Source: Eumeta japonica
Lineage: Eukaryota > Arthropoda > Insecta > Lepidoptera > Psychidae
NCBI GenBank assembly: GCA_005406025.1
Contig: BGZK01000100.1
Span: forward strand, 310,001 to 374,000
Direction of reading: 5' to 3'
DNA: 64,000 nucleotides
Positions 47,835-59,240 of this stretch are shown here, piece by piece. Made by a program: the position numbers and the translations under genes. The notes beneath the pieces are model-generated. The model searched no databases, was not told where the DNA came from, and saw only the letters and a program-made list of their open reading frames with translations. The number at the start of each line of letters is the position of its first letter. Position 1 is the first letter of the stretch.

Positions 47835-48245
47835 AGACAACCTCATACGGAGAAGCAACGAAGTATGTAGCATACGCACCACGCACAGGCAGGGAGTAGT
47901 GAGCGATGACGGGCAGGGGGCCCGACGTCGTAAGAGAGTGTCATGTCGTTTGCCGTCACGGCGCAATTGTCGATCTTACCATCGAGACGCGCCAACCTAT
48001 GCGACGGAGTCATGCGAAACTGATACAACAAAAGCTTGTAAAAATAGCGAATAAGAAAGCGAGTTGCGCTTAGCCATGACCGGTTTTTTGAATAATGCAC
48101 TTGTGCTGGAGCGAGAACAATGGCGGCTTTAAGGCAGCGGCGCCGCCGCCCGAAGCCTATTTCTAAAAGACGAACGTTCCGCCTTATCGACAAAGCCCCA
48201 CAATGCCCTCACTCGGAGCAAACTTTATTAACTCGCTCAATGGCT
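47835..48245. promoter_or_regulatory. GC-rich block with basic ORF on + strand
   Basis: CpG-rich DNA including GCAGCGGCGCCGCCGCCCG near 48135. On the + strand an ATG near 48120 (ACAATGG context) opens a frame of about 44 codons beginning MAALRQRRRRPKPISKRRTF. On the - strand a 116-codon frame is open but unrecognised. Both may simply reflect base composition. Candidate promoter region. Confidence 0.3.
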
Positions 48246-48249
48246 TGTT

Positions 48250-50535
48250 TGACCTAAAAAAAAGTTGGACGGCCGTAAGGAAATTTTCTTAGCGATTCGT
48301 TCTCTTCGCTTGACAACCGCGGCTACAAGTGCTTAGCTTCGTGGATTGTTTACTTTGTATGTTTGTTAGTTATTTTTATTGTTTGTTTTTAATTCACACA
48401 GACTCGACATTTACCATTATTGCATTATTTTTAAAATATTTCCGAGTAATCACTTTGTGTTTAATTGTAAGAACAATTAATTAAATCAATTTAATTGAAC
48501 TAATTAGTCAAAGATTGCTGAATTATTTAGACGTGAAACTAAATGCCTTTAATTTTTTAAACTCTTAAGAGAAGTTTCCTATTTTATAATACGATAAATA
48601 TCAACTAATAATTGATATTAATATAATTACATATTGTAAGTTTGAGTAGTCTTGAAAAGGTACGGAAGAGGGTGGCGTTGTTTCCTTAGCAGATGTTTGA
48701 TCTCCCGAATTAGAGACAAAATATTTGTTGGAGCGAAGTTATTTAAAGCGGCTTGCAGTAGGAGTTGACTGGTAGAAATTGTAAGGTACCAAAAAAGTTA
48801 TGCAACTTTCTCTTTTCCCCTCTCTATCTCTTTGGCTCTCTTGAAATTTATGGTTTAGATTTTTTTTTATATAACTTGTAATTTATTATTTTGTACTTAA
48901 TGTTTAATAAATCAATTTTCTTTCTAAAATGTTAAATGAAACACTGATTTTCTTTCTTGCTTTACATTATTTATATTGTAAAGAAATTTCGTTCTTGGTT
49001 CTTAACAATAGCTTTTTACTGTTCGTTGCTGTTGCCCACGTAAGCGAAAACCTCAGGGTTACACCCTTTCCAGAGGTATACGAGAGGCACTTCTGGTCTC
49101 TGGGATATAAGAACAAAATTAGCCAAACTTGGAAATCATTTCGTATAGAATCCATCGATATGTATGGTATCTCAATTACCTGCATTTCCTGTACGAATAT
49201 TTCAACGTCTATTGTGATGGATGTAGAGTTATGAAAATAAAAGTCTATCTTATCTATTGTGCACGGGATCAAATAACAGAGTTTGTCCTTTGCCTCGCTG
49301 AAAACACAATGAATTGACAGCGGCTCTCGTCTGCCCATTTCGCGGTGACAGTCGCGGGCGTGTTTGCGCAGCCGCCGATGGAGATAGTGTCGACAGGACA
49401 GAGTATTGATATCATGTTACGGAATATGCATTGTTGAAGTCTAAGTCTATTGTGCGCATAGCGCTGAGTGGTTATGAAGGTTTCATGTTTCCGCTTGCGT
49501 TGTTATTCTTAATGAGTTAGGTGTACGTAGCTTCATTATGAATCTGATTTGTTGTAAGCTTCTATTTGTGTGTGATTATTATTGTGTGTGCTATTAGTGA
49601 CTATTATTTCTATTTGACAATAATAATTGATTCGTATTTTATCAAATGTATTCGTTCTGTCTATAGGATCGTCAACAAAAAATATTTGATATTAATCGTA
49701 GCTTTTGGTTTTATGTCTGTATGATATGCTTCCGATTTTAAGTGCAGCCATAATTTTCCCAATCGTCTGTCAATATTAATATGAGGTGTTTAAAGTAAAG
49801 TGATTTACTAAAACCTTCAATGTATATTGTTTTAAACGGCATTGGTTGCGTATTAAATTTTTCGGGTCATACTGTAGATGCACAAATAAGTTTATATAAT
49901 TAAAATACATATTTAAGGAAATAGATTTGTTAGTTTAAGAAATATGAAAACAATAAACTGTGAACAAAAAGGTCAATTATTTTTTTGCGACTATTAAGTC
50001 CAATAAAAGCTATTGAGAAATCTAAAGAAGTCAAAATTAAAGACATTGATGCACTAACATTAATTTTTATTCTATTCTTAATATTCAACAATCTTTTTGG
50101 AAACGCATTTAACCTATGGACAAATAAAGATAAATAAGACAGGCCCCAAAAAATATTTGAAAATAGATTAACGTTCAGACTCAATTTTTTTTCTCGTCTT
50201 TTTTATGATAAACAGGCAATTCTTATCTCCGGCATTCGCTACGTCTCCTCGAATATGATAATCAAGAAGTCGCACAAAACGCCGATCGACATAATTCCAC
50301 TCTTGAGTTATTTTTTTTCGCGCCATTTGCCATTCTTTGTTATTTCGTTTAGTGATTATTTTTTGCCGCGGGCGCAGGCCGACGACGATTGCTGCGACGC
50401 TTCAGTGCACGCACGACAGATGGCGTGTTCGTCACGTTCCGGTACGAGACCAGAGCCTTGTTCGAACGATCGATCTGAGTAACGAGAGAGTTTTTATCAA
50501 ACCTTAAAACGACAAGGTCGCCTTGAAGTCTGACG
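48250..50535. other. AT-rich non-coding sequence
   Basis: About 2.3 kb without recognised feature; overlapping frames at 48929-49338 on both strands have no protein-like features. Confidence 0.45.
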
Positions 50536-50540
50536 GAGAT

Positions 50541-50629
50541 AATATTAAACGATGATTGCATAATTTTCGTTAACGTTTTCTCAAACGTAATGACGCTTAA
50601 TGTTAAACATTGATTACATAATTTTTGTT
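50541..50629. repeat. 31-bp imperfect direct repeat
   Basis: AATATTAAACGATGATTGCA (50541) recurs as AATGTTAAACATTGATTACA (50599), both followed by TAATTTT(C/T)GTT. The unit spacing is 58 bp. The second unit supplies the pyrimidine tract of the acceptor-like site below. Confidence 0.75.
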
Positions 50630-50640
50630 TCTTGTTACAG

Positions 50641-50684
50641 GTAAATCAGAATTCCACTTCGGTCGTGTTGGTAGCAGGTATACG
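50641..50684 (+). CDS. Possible 44-nt exon (weak)
   Basis: An acceptor-like TTTTTGTTTCTTGTTACAG ends at 50640 and a donor-like GTAAGA begins at 50685. In one frame (first codon at 50643) the exon reads KSEFHFGRVGSRYT with no stop; if unspliced the frame continues about 30 more codons to TAG. The peptide matches nothing I recognise. Good acceptor strings occur often by chance in T-rich DNA, so this is listed only as a candidate. Confidence 0.15.
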
Positions 50685-51057
50685 GTAAGATATGCGCTCA
50701 TCACAGACATAACAAAAATTCGGGAATTGTTGAATGGAAACTTATTAACCTTTTCTTTTTCTAATTTGATTTGGATCTAGTAATAAACTAACATCGTTAC
50801 ACATATTTCGTTATATCGTAAGAAGGGTATAAGGTGAATTTTTGGTGCTGATTAAAAATTCTAGTTTGTCAGATATAGATTGAAACAAATAATGTAATTC
50901 AGAGCACATGTTAAAATAGTGCGCTTTTTAAGAATGTTAGAATTTGTTTTAAATCGTCAAAATGTATTACATAAATAGTTTGTGTTATTAAGAACGAAAT
51001 ATAGTCGTGAATAACAAAATTATTCTTCAGAGGAACATTCATCGATAATTATAATTC

Positions 51058-51830
51058 ATGACTCAATTTCTTTACCTTAAAACCACTCTCGAGCGGCTAT
51101 TAAAAGAAGCGCTCGACTCTAGTAAGAAAGCCAGGTTGCGGACTGTTATTATCTTAATATCTGAGGCACGGTTGCATGAGCCGTTTTCACCCAACTTTGG
51201 CACATTGCTGAACGACAACTCCACTGGCCGTGGCACTTCGGTTGGGTTTCAATGTCTGCGAACCTTTCTCATGCACTTGTGGCTCAACCGTAGAGGCTGA
51301 TCGCCATCATGGCCCGAGTTGTTAACGTAGCTCTGATAGATTCTCGCCTCACCATGTCCTCAACGATATCACCTGGCGGCCGGTGATTTCTCCCATTGTT
51401 CCATATACGCTTGAGCCTCCTGGTTTTAGCCGCTCGGATGATAAGCGATCTGGTGAATTAACGTTAATCCCATAGCAAAGAGGGAACTGTCTAATCTGGG
51501 ATGCCACATTTGTCGACACGTTCGCAGCAACCCACCTGAATAATATCTTAAGAGCAGTAGCCCCCGGGACCAATTCTGCCACCAAACAGAAACATCTGAA
51601 ATACAGCATTCTGAAAGAAACATATCTTTTTATTCCGGTCGCCTGCAAAACAGCTGGCTTGTGGGGGCAGTGAGGCAAAATCCTTGAAGGAGAATTTGGG
51701 CAGGAGATTCAAAGACAAAGGGGACGACCCCCGTTCTGGTTTTTACCTGTTCCAAACCCTATCTGTTGCTATCCAAATCGGCAATGCTGCTAGTTTTGAA
51801 AACTTTCAGACCAGGCCAAAACAAGGGCGC
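51058..51830 (+). pseudogene. Retroelement protein fragment: C-terminal zinc-knuckle plus nuclease-like region
   Basis: Readable in two to three frames. The first frame gives LERLLKEALDSSKKARLRT and LHEPFSPNFGTLLNDNS. After a frameshift comes NVCEPFSCTCGSTVEAD, then RHHGPSC, which holds a C-x-C-x8-H-x4-C pattern (Cys codons at 51272, 51278, 51320; His at 51305). Next is LEPPGFSRSDDKR, LTLIP then a stop, RGNCLIWDATFVDTFAATHL, and KYSILKETYLFIPVACKTAG. This order matches a conserved region I recall from the C-terminus of many invertebrate retroelement-like proteins (KRPDGMTL...VWDATCVDTLA). A Cys/His knuckle followed by a PD-(D/E)xK-like nuclease is known for restriction-like-endonuclease non-LTR elements. 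The RPDG Pro-Asp has changed to RSGE. Stops and frameshifts show it is dead. No reverse-transcriptase core is visible upstream. Confidence 0.72.
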
Positions 51831-51834
51831 AATT

Positions 51835-53560
51835 TTTCTAGCATAATATAGTAATACTCTAAATTTAAAAATTATTGTTGAAGAAAGATAATTATCACAA
51901 GTAAATTTAAGCAAAATTAATCATACGAGTAGCGGGATCATACAAATTAACTAACAGGCGGTGTTTTAGGGACACCCGGTCAGAACGAAGTTTCTTTCGC
52001 TTTTTTGTAGATGTTTACTATATATTATATTATAAAATATTTAAATTCTTTGAAATATTTTCATTAAAAAACATCAAAATAGTTAACCGTATGTATTTCT
52101 TTTTGCATAGATATTTCGTTATTTGTATGTGCAAATAAAATGTTCCAGCAAATAACATTTTTTGAAGTTCTTCTTAAATATTCCGATCTTTTCCAAACAA
52201 CGTATTACAATTTTTATGCAATAATTGCTGTCAACATATTTCTAATATTATAAAAAGTAACAATGAAATTAATTAAAACGTTTGAAAGTAGTAAAATAAA
52301 TAAAAGAAACCAACTGCTAGGATAAATTCGAAGCCAGAAATTCCACGCGGGCGACGTAATGTACTCTAAATATCTGAGCTAAATCGTACAACTGATTCTC
52401 GGGCGAAAAGATTGTGTTATACCTCAAATAGGCCGTTCTTCCTATACCGTGCTAACGTTTATAAGTTATATTTTTTGCTTCCTAGCTCTTCACGACATGT
52501 CGTACGATAAGAAACTTCATTCCAATATTTAGTACTTTCTAGTTTATTGTTTATTTTTTTAATTTATTTATATCTTTCAGCTACGTCATTTGGTTTTTAG
52601 TCCAATGTATTTATGTAGTTTAAATATTTTGATCTAGATTTTTTCAATATTTAGGGAATATGCTTAGAATTTATTTCCTTAATATTTATTTATTTTTAAT
52701 TACATTATTTCCCTCGCACTGTATGTAACGCTTTAGGCTTATTTATTGTTATCAAAGTTATATTTGTTTTATTAAAGTACATATGTCATTATTTCGAATT
52801 CAAAGATATCTTTAGAATTTTGTTATAAGCTCGACAACTTATAAATACCTTTATTGTACTAACAAATTCAATTTCTTCGTGATTATTCAATAAATTTAAT
52901 TTCTAAAACGATTACCAATTTCAAACAATTTCCATTCCAATTCAACTCTAATAACACAAAATTGAAATCAATTTGGAACATTTGCATTCAATTATTTGTT
53001 AATCAATAAAGGAAAACGCACGAATTTCTTGGGAATCATTCAAAATTGTAGCGTTGAGTAATCATTAATATATATTTTCATCGCGAAATCATAAACAAGT
53101 ATCTTCTAAACCATAAATAGTAGTTCTCTGGTCATTGACGTTGATTCGCGAGGGGCTTGCACTACGCGCCTGATTTAGCATCCGCCCCTCCTTCTCAACG
53201 AGACCGTTTTAGCCAGTTCATATAATGTGTATTATTATCTGTGTTATATTTCTAAAGCACATGACATGAATTTATTTTAAGGTAATGGAATTAAATAAAT
53301 ACGAGTTTCTTGCTTACCTGCTTATATCGTTCTTTTTGAAATGAAATAACTGGATACTTCAGGATTTTTTTTAATATTGTAAATTATTATTATTTTTATA
53401 GTCTTTTTGTTTTCCTTGGTACATACTATGCTATACTTATTATAAATTATTAATATCATTTAAGCTATATAGTTAAATTAAAAATAAGTTTCGTTGTTAA
53501 AATTTTAAACTAGTTGCAGACATTCAATTTACATGTAATTCACAAAATGTAGAATTAATA
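51835..53560. other. AT-rich non-coding sequence
   Basis: No gene or repeat recognised; a small GC-richer patch at 53145-53215. Confidence 0.45.
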
Positions 53561-53563
53561 AAC

Positions 53564-54180
53564 CTAAAAATCATAAAATGTTAATAACGACCTCTCTCCG
53601 AGCAAACGGAGCAGCCATGTAGCTTTATATATTTCCCTGGTAATCCAGTCTTTGCCTTCTGTCCTGCTTATTCCATCTGTCCATATCTCTATCGGTCTTC
53701 TTATATTTCTCTTATACGGTCCTATCCAAGTAGTAATTAATCTTACCCATCGTTCGTCATCCATACACACAATGTACCAGAGCTCTGGAGAAACACAAAT
53801 AAAAGTTTTTGGCGATGAGGGATCCCCCTGTCTAATGCCTATTTGTATGTTTATTTCAGTGCTTCTAATTTCAATTTTCACTCGACTTACAGTTTTGCCT
53901 TATATGTCTTTTATTATTTCGATCATTTCCGAAGATTACTTTACACTCCTGTAAGGCTTACCACATGCTGTTATGTGATGTTGAAACGAAAGTTCTAGAA
54001 TAATGTATAAATATCAAACAGAGTGGGCTTTTTCGTTCTTCATATTTCTCTATAATTATGTTTAGTGTATGAATATGATCCATAGTCGAATTTTTTTTTC
54101 TAAAACCTGCTTTTTCCGGAGGTTGATGTTTTTCAATGAAACGCAAAATGTTTCTTCAGTATATTTTTAAATAAATACTT
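53564..54180 (-). pseudogene. Non-LTR (RTE-like) reverse-transcriptase pseudogene with internal deletion
   Basis: The reverse strand from about 54146 reads RFIEKHQPPEKAGFRKKNST, then MDHIHTLNIIIEKYEERKSP and CLIFIHYSRTF, corresponding to the fingers and first catalytic block of a non-LTR reverse transcriptase. In active relatives this block reads FIDY; here the catalytic Asp is His. A second frame (53881 to 53564) reads INIQIGIRQGDPSSPKTFIC, the QGDPLSPK block. It then jumps directly to DDERWVRLITTW and EIWTDGISRTEGKDWITRE, the C-terminal tail typical of insect RTE-like elements. The (Y/F)ADD catalytic block and roughly 150-200 residues between are missing. Internally deleted, frameshifted and inactive. 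Confidence 0.88.
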
Positions 54181-54184
54181 CTCT

Positions 54185-54775
54185 AAAAAGGTTTTTAAGT
54201 GGCTTATTTTTGAACATCATATTACCATAAGCTTCATAATATGACTAGTGACTGAAAAAATAAGAAAGAAAAACAACATTTTTTTACGTGCAAAAATCTG
54301 TAATTAATTAACAGTATTTAAAATTGGTTTCTTTAACCTGTGCCCCGAAATTGTAAAATATGACACATTTTTAATACATTCAAATTTAAACACTTTTTTT
54401 TATTGTTACTTGCAACTATGTATTCTGAAATATTCAATAGAAAACTAATATTGTGTTAAATTTTAATAAGATTGTTTTTGGGCATTTATGGTTATTTAAT
54501 TTAAATATATATGGTATTAAATAATTAAACAATGTTTTCTTAATTTTGTGCTTGATAAGGCTGTCAGAATAGTAATGAATTCAAAGTGAATATTGTTTTT
54601 GTTTTTTAATACCCACTTTTTACATTGTATAAATTAATATTTATTTTGTCCTTCAGCTTTTCCTCGAAACAATTTCTCATTTATAAAATAAATTCTTCTA
54701 AAAGATGATATCAATTTTCATTCGCATATATTGCAGAATTACATACATTACGTATATGTATTATAGTACGATACA
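54185..54775. other. AT-rich non-coding sequence
   Basis: Nothing recognised; may include further decayed retroelement sequence upstream of the RT remnant. Confidence 0.4.
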
Positions 54776-54776
54776 T

Positions 54777-56180
54777 CATCATCATTATCATTTGTTCAAC
54801 CTTCAGCTAGTCGCAATGACTGAATGGGACAAGTCACGATACACCGAAGGGACCGTAGTTGTATGAAAAAAGTGTAATATCTAGTCTGGATTAGGAGTAC
54901 CGGGAGGATAGACCCAGCCGGTATTCGCGTAACCGACAGAAATTGGAGTTGGGATAGATAGTAGACACTATAATGTATCAATAGATATAGAGGGAAATGT
55001 AAGTTCCTTCAGTTTTTTTTCGTTCTTCGTTTCGTTTGAAATGGCTTTCATGTACATTTCTGGGAGTTGGAAGAGTTCATCTGCAGCCTATGCTAACGTG
55101 CTTAATTCTTCTTAGTTCCTGTTGCAATAGCTCATATCTTGTTAAGCTAGTCTCCCAAATGTAAAAGACTTTCTATTGTGGAAAGTCTTATCTTGAAGCT
55201 AGATCCTAAAGCAGAGTTAAGTACATGGTGTTGTGTTCCTAAAGCGAGTCCTTCCTATTTTTTTTTCCTTTAATCATTCATTCCTTATTTTCTCCGCTTG
55301 GTGAAAAAATTTTATCGTCAGTTTAGAAGTTGGAAAAATTCATCGACAACCTTTTTAATTTTCGATTTACCGTGTAATATAGTGGCTTCTTCTTTTTGAT
55401 TCCTGTTGTAATAGCTGGTGTCGCGTCTACGCAAGTCTCTCACGTGTAATTAGGACGTCCTTACATTTCATTTTGTTGCAATAGATCTTAAAGTGGTGCT
55501 CATCAGATGGAATGAGAGCCAGCAAAGTTCATCCCCAACCTTGTTAATTTCGTGCAAGTTATTTTTCTTACTACTGTCCTAATTCATTCTTGTCTTCGCA
55601 ATTTTCTTATGTGAAAATAGGGCACCCCAACTCATTTTTTTATTTGATCTTAAAGCTTCATTAGATGGTATCGAGTTTTTTGTTAAGAATATGCTTCTTT
55701 CCTAATTTCTTGCTTTTTTTAATCTTTTATTTTTCGTTTAGTGCAAATTCTCAATGGCCATTTCTGAGAATTGGTAAAGTTCATCAACAATCTTTGAAAT
55801 CTCTAGTTTGCTCTATGATATTATGGTTCATTTTTTTTAATTCCTATTACAGCAACTCCTGTCTTGTCTGAACGAATCTCTTAAGTAGATTTTCAGTGTC
55901 CTTTTGTGGGAGCGAGCAAAGTTCATCCGCAACCTTGTTAATTTTGTGCAACCCACTTTTCTTACTACTGTCATAGTTCATTCTTGTCTTTGCAATTCTC
56001 TCATGTGGACATACTGTCCAACTTTTTTGTATGTGATTTTAAAGCGATGTTTATTAGATGGTATTTAGCTCTTCTTAAAAGAAATCCTTATTTTCTAATT
56101 TCTATCTTCTTTTAATCTTTTATTCTTCATTTCCTTCGCTTAGTGCAGATTTTCAATGTTTTGTCCCTGACTTCATTTGC
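54777..56180 (+). repeat. Dispersed repeat family A, copy 3 (longest), with internal tandem units
   Basis: Begins CATCATCATCATTATCATTT, then TTCAACCTTCAGCTAGTCGC and GATACACCGAAGGGACCG, as in copy 1. The body is a chain of about five diverged units, each marked by GTTCATC(x)GCAACC-like strings at roughly 55073, 55337, 55528, 55778 and 55920, by CCTGTTGTAATAGCT-like strings, and by ATCTTAAAG-TTCATTAGATGG-like strings. Unit spacing is irregular (about 140-265 bp). No transposase, RT or terminal inverted repeat was found. The TTC/CTT-rich composition is strand-biased. Confidence 0.8.
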
Positions 56181-56309
56181 ATATTTGTACTATTAAAATA
56201 AATTACTATACAGATTCTAAAAAATTTTTAATTCACAGAAAGCTACACTGTTTCTGAGTAATATATTTGGTTAATCAATAATTAATGTATTCTATTTTAA
56301 CACTAGTAT

Positions 56310-56597
56310 TTGCCCCGTTTTCGTCCTAATGAACGGTAGCAAAAGTGAAATTGAAAGCAAGGAGGCGAGTAAAATCGAGAGTTAAAACCGGGACGTAATT
56401 GAAAAAGTAAGCAGGGTCAAATTGGAATATGGAATCGGAAGTAGAGTCAATAGCGTGACTAGAATCGTAATCAGGATCAGTTCCGTAATCAGAATTGGAA
56501 GCCGGTCCGAGATTTGAATTAACAATAACATTGATCAAAAGAAATACATTCTATATCCATACAGGCGAAACCGCGGGCGACTTCTTGCTAGTATGGG
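56310..56597 (+). mobile_element. Helitron-like element with 6-bp periodic core and intact CTAG(T) end
   Basis: Starts near GTTTTCGTCCTAATGAACGG, passes through degenerate 6-bp periodic sequence (GGAATCGGAAGTAGAGTC, GTAATCAGGATCAGTTCCG), and ends ACAGGCGAAACCGCGGGCGA then CTTCTTGCTAGT. Helitrons characteristically end in CTRR (here CTAG) shortly after a GC hairpin and insert before T; GGCGAAACCGCGGGC fits this. The interior matches the inverted copy at 9490-9700. The reverse-strand frame of about 70 codons rich in Asp, Ser and Asn is a by-product of the hexamer. Confidence 0.6.
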
Positions 56598-56599
56598 AT

Positions 56600-57640
56600 A
56601 AAAATCAAGAACACGTACCAAAGGCGCAAATTGAAAATTTAATCTTGAGAATAAATTTAAAGATTATTATTAGAAACAATATTTCTCTGAATGATAATGA
56701 AGTATACAAGTATCGTTTCTCTAGAATTTTTTTATGGGCTTTATATGTTTTACTCTAACCATGTAAGGTATTTTAATTGATTTTTAGAATTTTACGTGTT
56801 GTGATTGAAAACTTTGATCAGAAACACAATATACTTTATCTACTTTTTGGATTCATCATCAAGATTTAGAAATATCTGGGGTGATTTAATTGAAAATGCA
56901 AAGATCAAAATGAATCAGTATAGATATTTGTTAAACCATAATAACTTTTCAGTGACTTGAAAGATCTAAAATCTATTTCCGATAGAGATGCGGATTTCCA
57001 TTACAGGCGTAACACAATGCCTATCCAATAAAATAGCTTTCAGACAGGCTATTTGAAGCGTCGACAGCCTAGTGCAGGGAAATTGGATGCCCGCGTCACG
57101 CCCTCTGGCGGTGCGCGACTTAAATAAGATTTCCATATAAATTTCCACTTGAATAGAGCCACCGGCTTTCAGCGAGCCTTCGAAATTGCTATTGCATCGC
57201 ATCAGGTTCCGAGATGACAGTGTGTGAAACCATTTTCGAGTTATATTAAGAAATTTTTCATAAAAAATATTTGCCCCCGGTTTTGCCCGTGCGGGCATAA
57301 AATGGATCTCCACGTTTCTTATATCGATCCTACAGTCGATCAGAACTCGATTACGTCCCCACTTCGTATACTGCTCCGATTCTACTGATCCTGACCCGCA
57401 GCGCTAACGCGACACCTTAGAGAAGGGTTTCTATTCTCTAAGACTGACCTTCTCGCGCAACATAATGAATACAAGGGATAGTCGTATAGATTTGGTGTCA
57501 TGCTAAGCTCGCTGAGCTGGGTTCCCAGTTTCAGTCTCATTACCCTCTATATTGAAACAAAGAAACGCCTAGTACTTGTATCAAGTTTGTATTATTGTAC
57601 TGCAGGCGTGTTCAGCTCCCATAATCTTTTTATTTGCAAT
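56600..57640. other. Mixed non-coding sequence with possible repeat pieces
   Basis: Near 57262, TTGCCCCCGGTTTTGCCCG then TGCGGGCAT could be an inverted Helitron 3' hairpin, but no CTAG is found. Near 57413, TTAGAGAAGGGTTTC and TATTCTCTAA form a small hairpin. A 115-codon reverse frame (56966-57313) has no recognised domain. Confidence 0.35.
57099..57113 (-). promoter_or_regulatory. CTCF-like motif (reverse strand)
   Basis: CGCCCTCTGGCGGTG on the + strand reads CACCGCCAGAGGGCG on the - strand, close to the CTCF core CCnCCAGnGGGCG. Motif-level only. Confidence 0.35.
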
Positions 57641-57696
57641 TAAGGCATTCGGATCTGTAGCCCTTCACCCTCGCCTAGTGCGAATGGGATCTCCGA

Positions 57697-57771
57697 ATGA
57701 CCGTTGTCGCTGATAAGGCGACGATGTACGGGACCGACGTCAGCGCGTTCTCTGAGGCGCGGAGGTTCGAC
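57697..57771 (+). CDS. Possible first coding exon (25 codons, donor at 57772)
   Basis: ATG at 57697 opens MTVVADKATMYGTDV then SAFSEARRFD, followed immediately by GTAAGT, a consensus splice donor, at 57772. About 20 of 25 codons end in G or C, in contrast to the AT-rich surroundings. An in-frame TAG lies a few codons upstream, so ATG 57697 would be the start. The sequence before it (57640-57696) is moderately GC-rich and could be a 5' UTR. Unspliced, the frame ends two codons later. The peptide matches no protein I recognise. It could instead be a GC-rich repeat with a chance donor. Confidence 0.28.
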
Positions 57772-57779
57772 GTAAGTTA

Positions 57780-58520
57780 AAAACTCATTTGTTAATTCGT
57801 CTGTAAGGACTAATATTAGAACTAAGTACCTTCCAATTTCAAAGCGACACCAACAATTTGCCCACCATTACTCCAGACACTTATTTTTGTATTATCATTA
57901 TAATCTCATCGCCAAACATCTGGGACACAAGGACAAACAATACCACACCTCTGTCTCCATAACAAAAGATCATACTTCTAGAAATCGCTTGATTCTTTAG
58001 GTCATGAAGTTTTCTACACTTCTTTAGAGACATCAGAATGAACTTATTATAACTTCTGCTCACAATTATTTATAATGCATACTAATTGCTTTTGCATAGT
58101 CTCATAATGATGAGTGGAGCTGTTAAACCGTGAAAGTGGAACAAACACACGTAAAAACAAAGTACAATATTTTTTTTATTCATAAGTATATTAGTAACAA
58201 TTAGTATAGGTCGTGTTATATACATATAAAAAATATGTATAAGTATGGACGTGATAAAAAAATGAAAAATAGATCTGGAGAAGATTTGTTACGTTTTGAT
58301 GTTTCATTTAATTTTTTTCACTGTTTCACTTATTTTACAGTCATATTGTCTGGTGCGAAAATAGAGAATGAGTTAATAGAAAAAAGTGTACTGATATTCG
58401 TCTTAAAATTATTTCAACTTAAGTTGTAACTGCATGCATCTGTCAGCCCGTAAATGAATAGCTGTAAATGATAATATTACATTGTTTGATACTTATCACA
58501 CTTTAACCTTTCATATTTGG
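57780..58520. other. AT-rich non-coding sequence
   Basis: Nothing recognised. Confidence 0.45.
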
Positions 58521-58525
58521 CAGTT

Positions 58526-59240
58526 ATAGACCGACTTCAAAAAATGGAAGAGTTACTCCTTTCATCTGTATTGTTTTTTTTTGTGTTTGTTACGAGATAT
58601 CATCGTCAGTTGTTGACCAATTTCCAAAATTATTTCTTTGTTTGAGAGTGTATACTCGCGGGGTGGTCCCATTTCCATCAAGTCAGGATCTGATGTTGGA
58701 ATCTCAGGGAAATCGAGAAGTTCCGCCAAATATTATAAAAAGGTATAGTATGTTTGAGCTCTTTTTTTATTCAGGTGTTTACGTTTGGGAGTCATCAACT
58801 TATGCTTCTGAGTTGATAATGGAACCTACAGCACTCCTTAATGGTCACGAATCAGGTGAAAGTGCTGCGATTTGTGGACAGAAACTGCTCTTTAATGGTT
58901 ACTGGTAATCCTTCGAGCTTGAGATCATTAGATTCGTTTTAATAAATTTGGCATATTACATTATTATCAAGAGTCTGATGAGGTGCTAAAGGGTGGACAG
59001 TGAAACTCTTCAGTACTTACTAGTAAACTCCTCGAGCTTGGATTTATTTGTTTTGTTTTGATAAGTTATTACATTTTGAATGAGGGTATGATAACGAAGC
59101 CAGGACATGGATAGTGGAACTGGTCATGGGCTACTAGTAAAGTATTCGAGTTTGGACTCATTCGTTTTGGTTTGACGGGTCTTCTATATTATATTTGTAA
59201 CGATAATCTGATGATGAAGCTACGAAGTAGACAATAAGAC
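58526..59240 (+). mobile_element. Dispersed repeat 'gaccgacttcaaaaa' with ~116-bp internal tandem units
   Basis: Opens TATAGACCGACTTCAAAAAA, then GTTTGTTACGAGATATC and GGTCCCATTTCCATC, an arrangement I recall from a widespread lepidopteran interspersed repeat. The right half holds three tandem units marked by GAGCTTGAGATCATT (about 58916), GAGCTTGGATTTATT (59034) and GAGTTTGGACTCATT (59148), each followed by CGTTTTGATTTGA-like sequence and preceded by GGACAGTGGAACT-like sequence; spacing is 118 and 114 bp. The 88-codon frame at 58642-58908 lies inside the repeat and is not a gene. Confidence 0.7.

Noticed and set aside
51349..51678. 109-codon reverse frame
   Set aside because: Antisense shadow of the retroelement fragment, which reads convincingly on the + strand.
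57258..57300. Inverted Helitron 3' end
   Set aside because: The GC-rich hairpin-like sequence is suggestive, but no CTAG terminus or matching interior was found.
58642..58908. 88-codon forward frame
   Set aside because: Lies wholly inside the dispersed 'gaccgacttcaaaaa' repeat.
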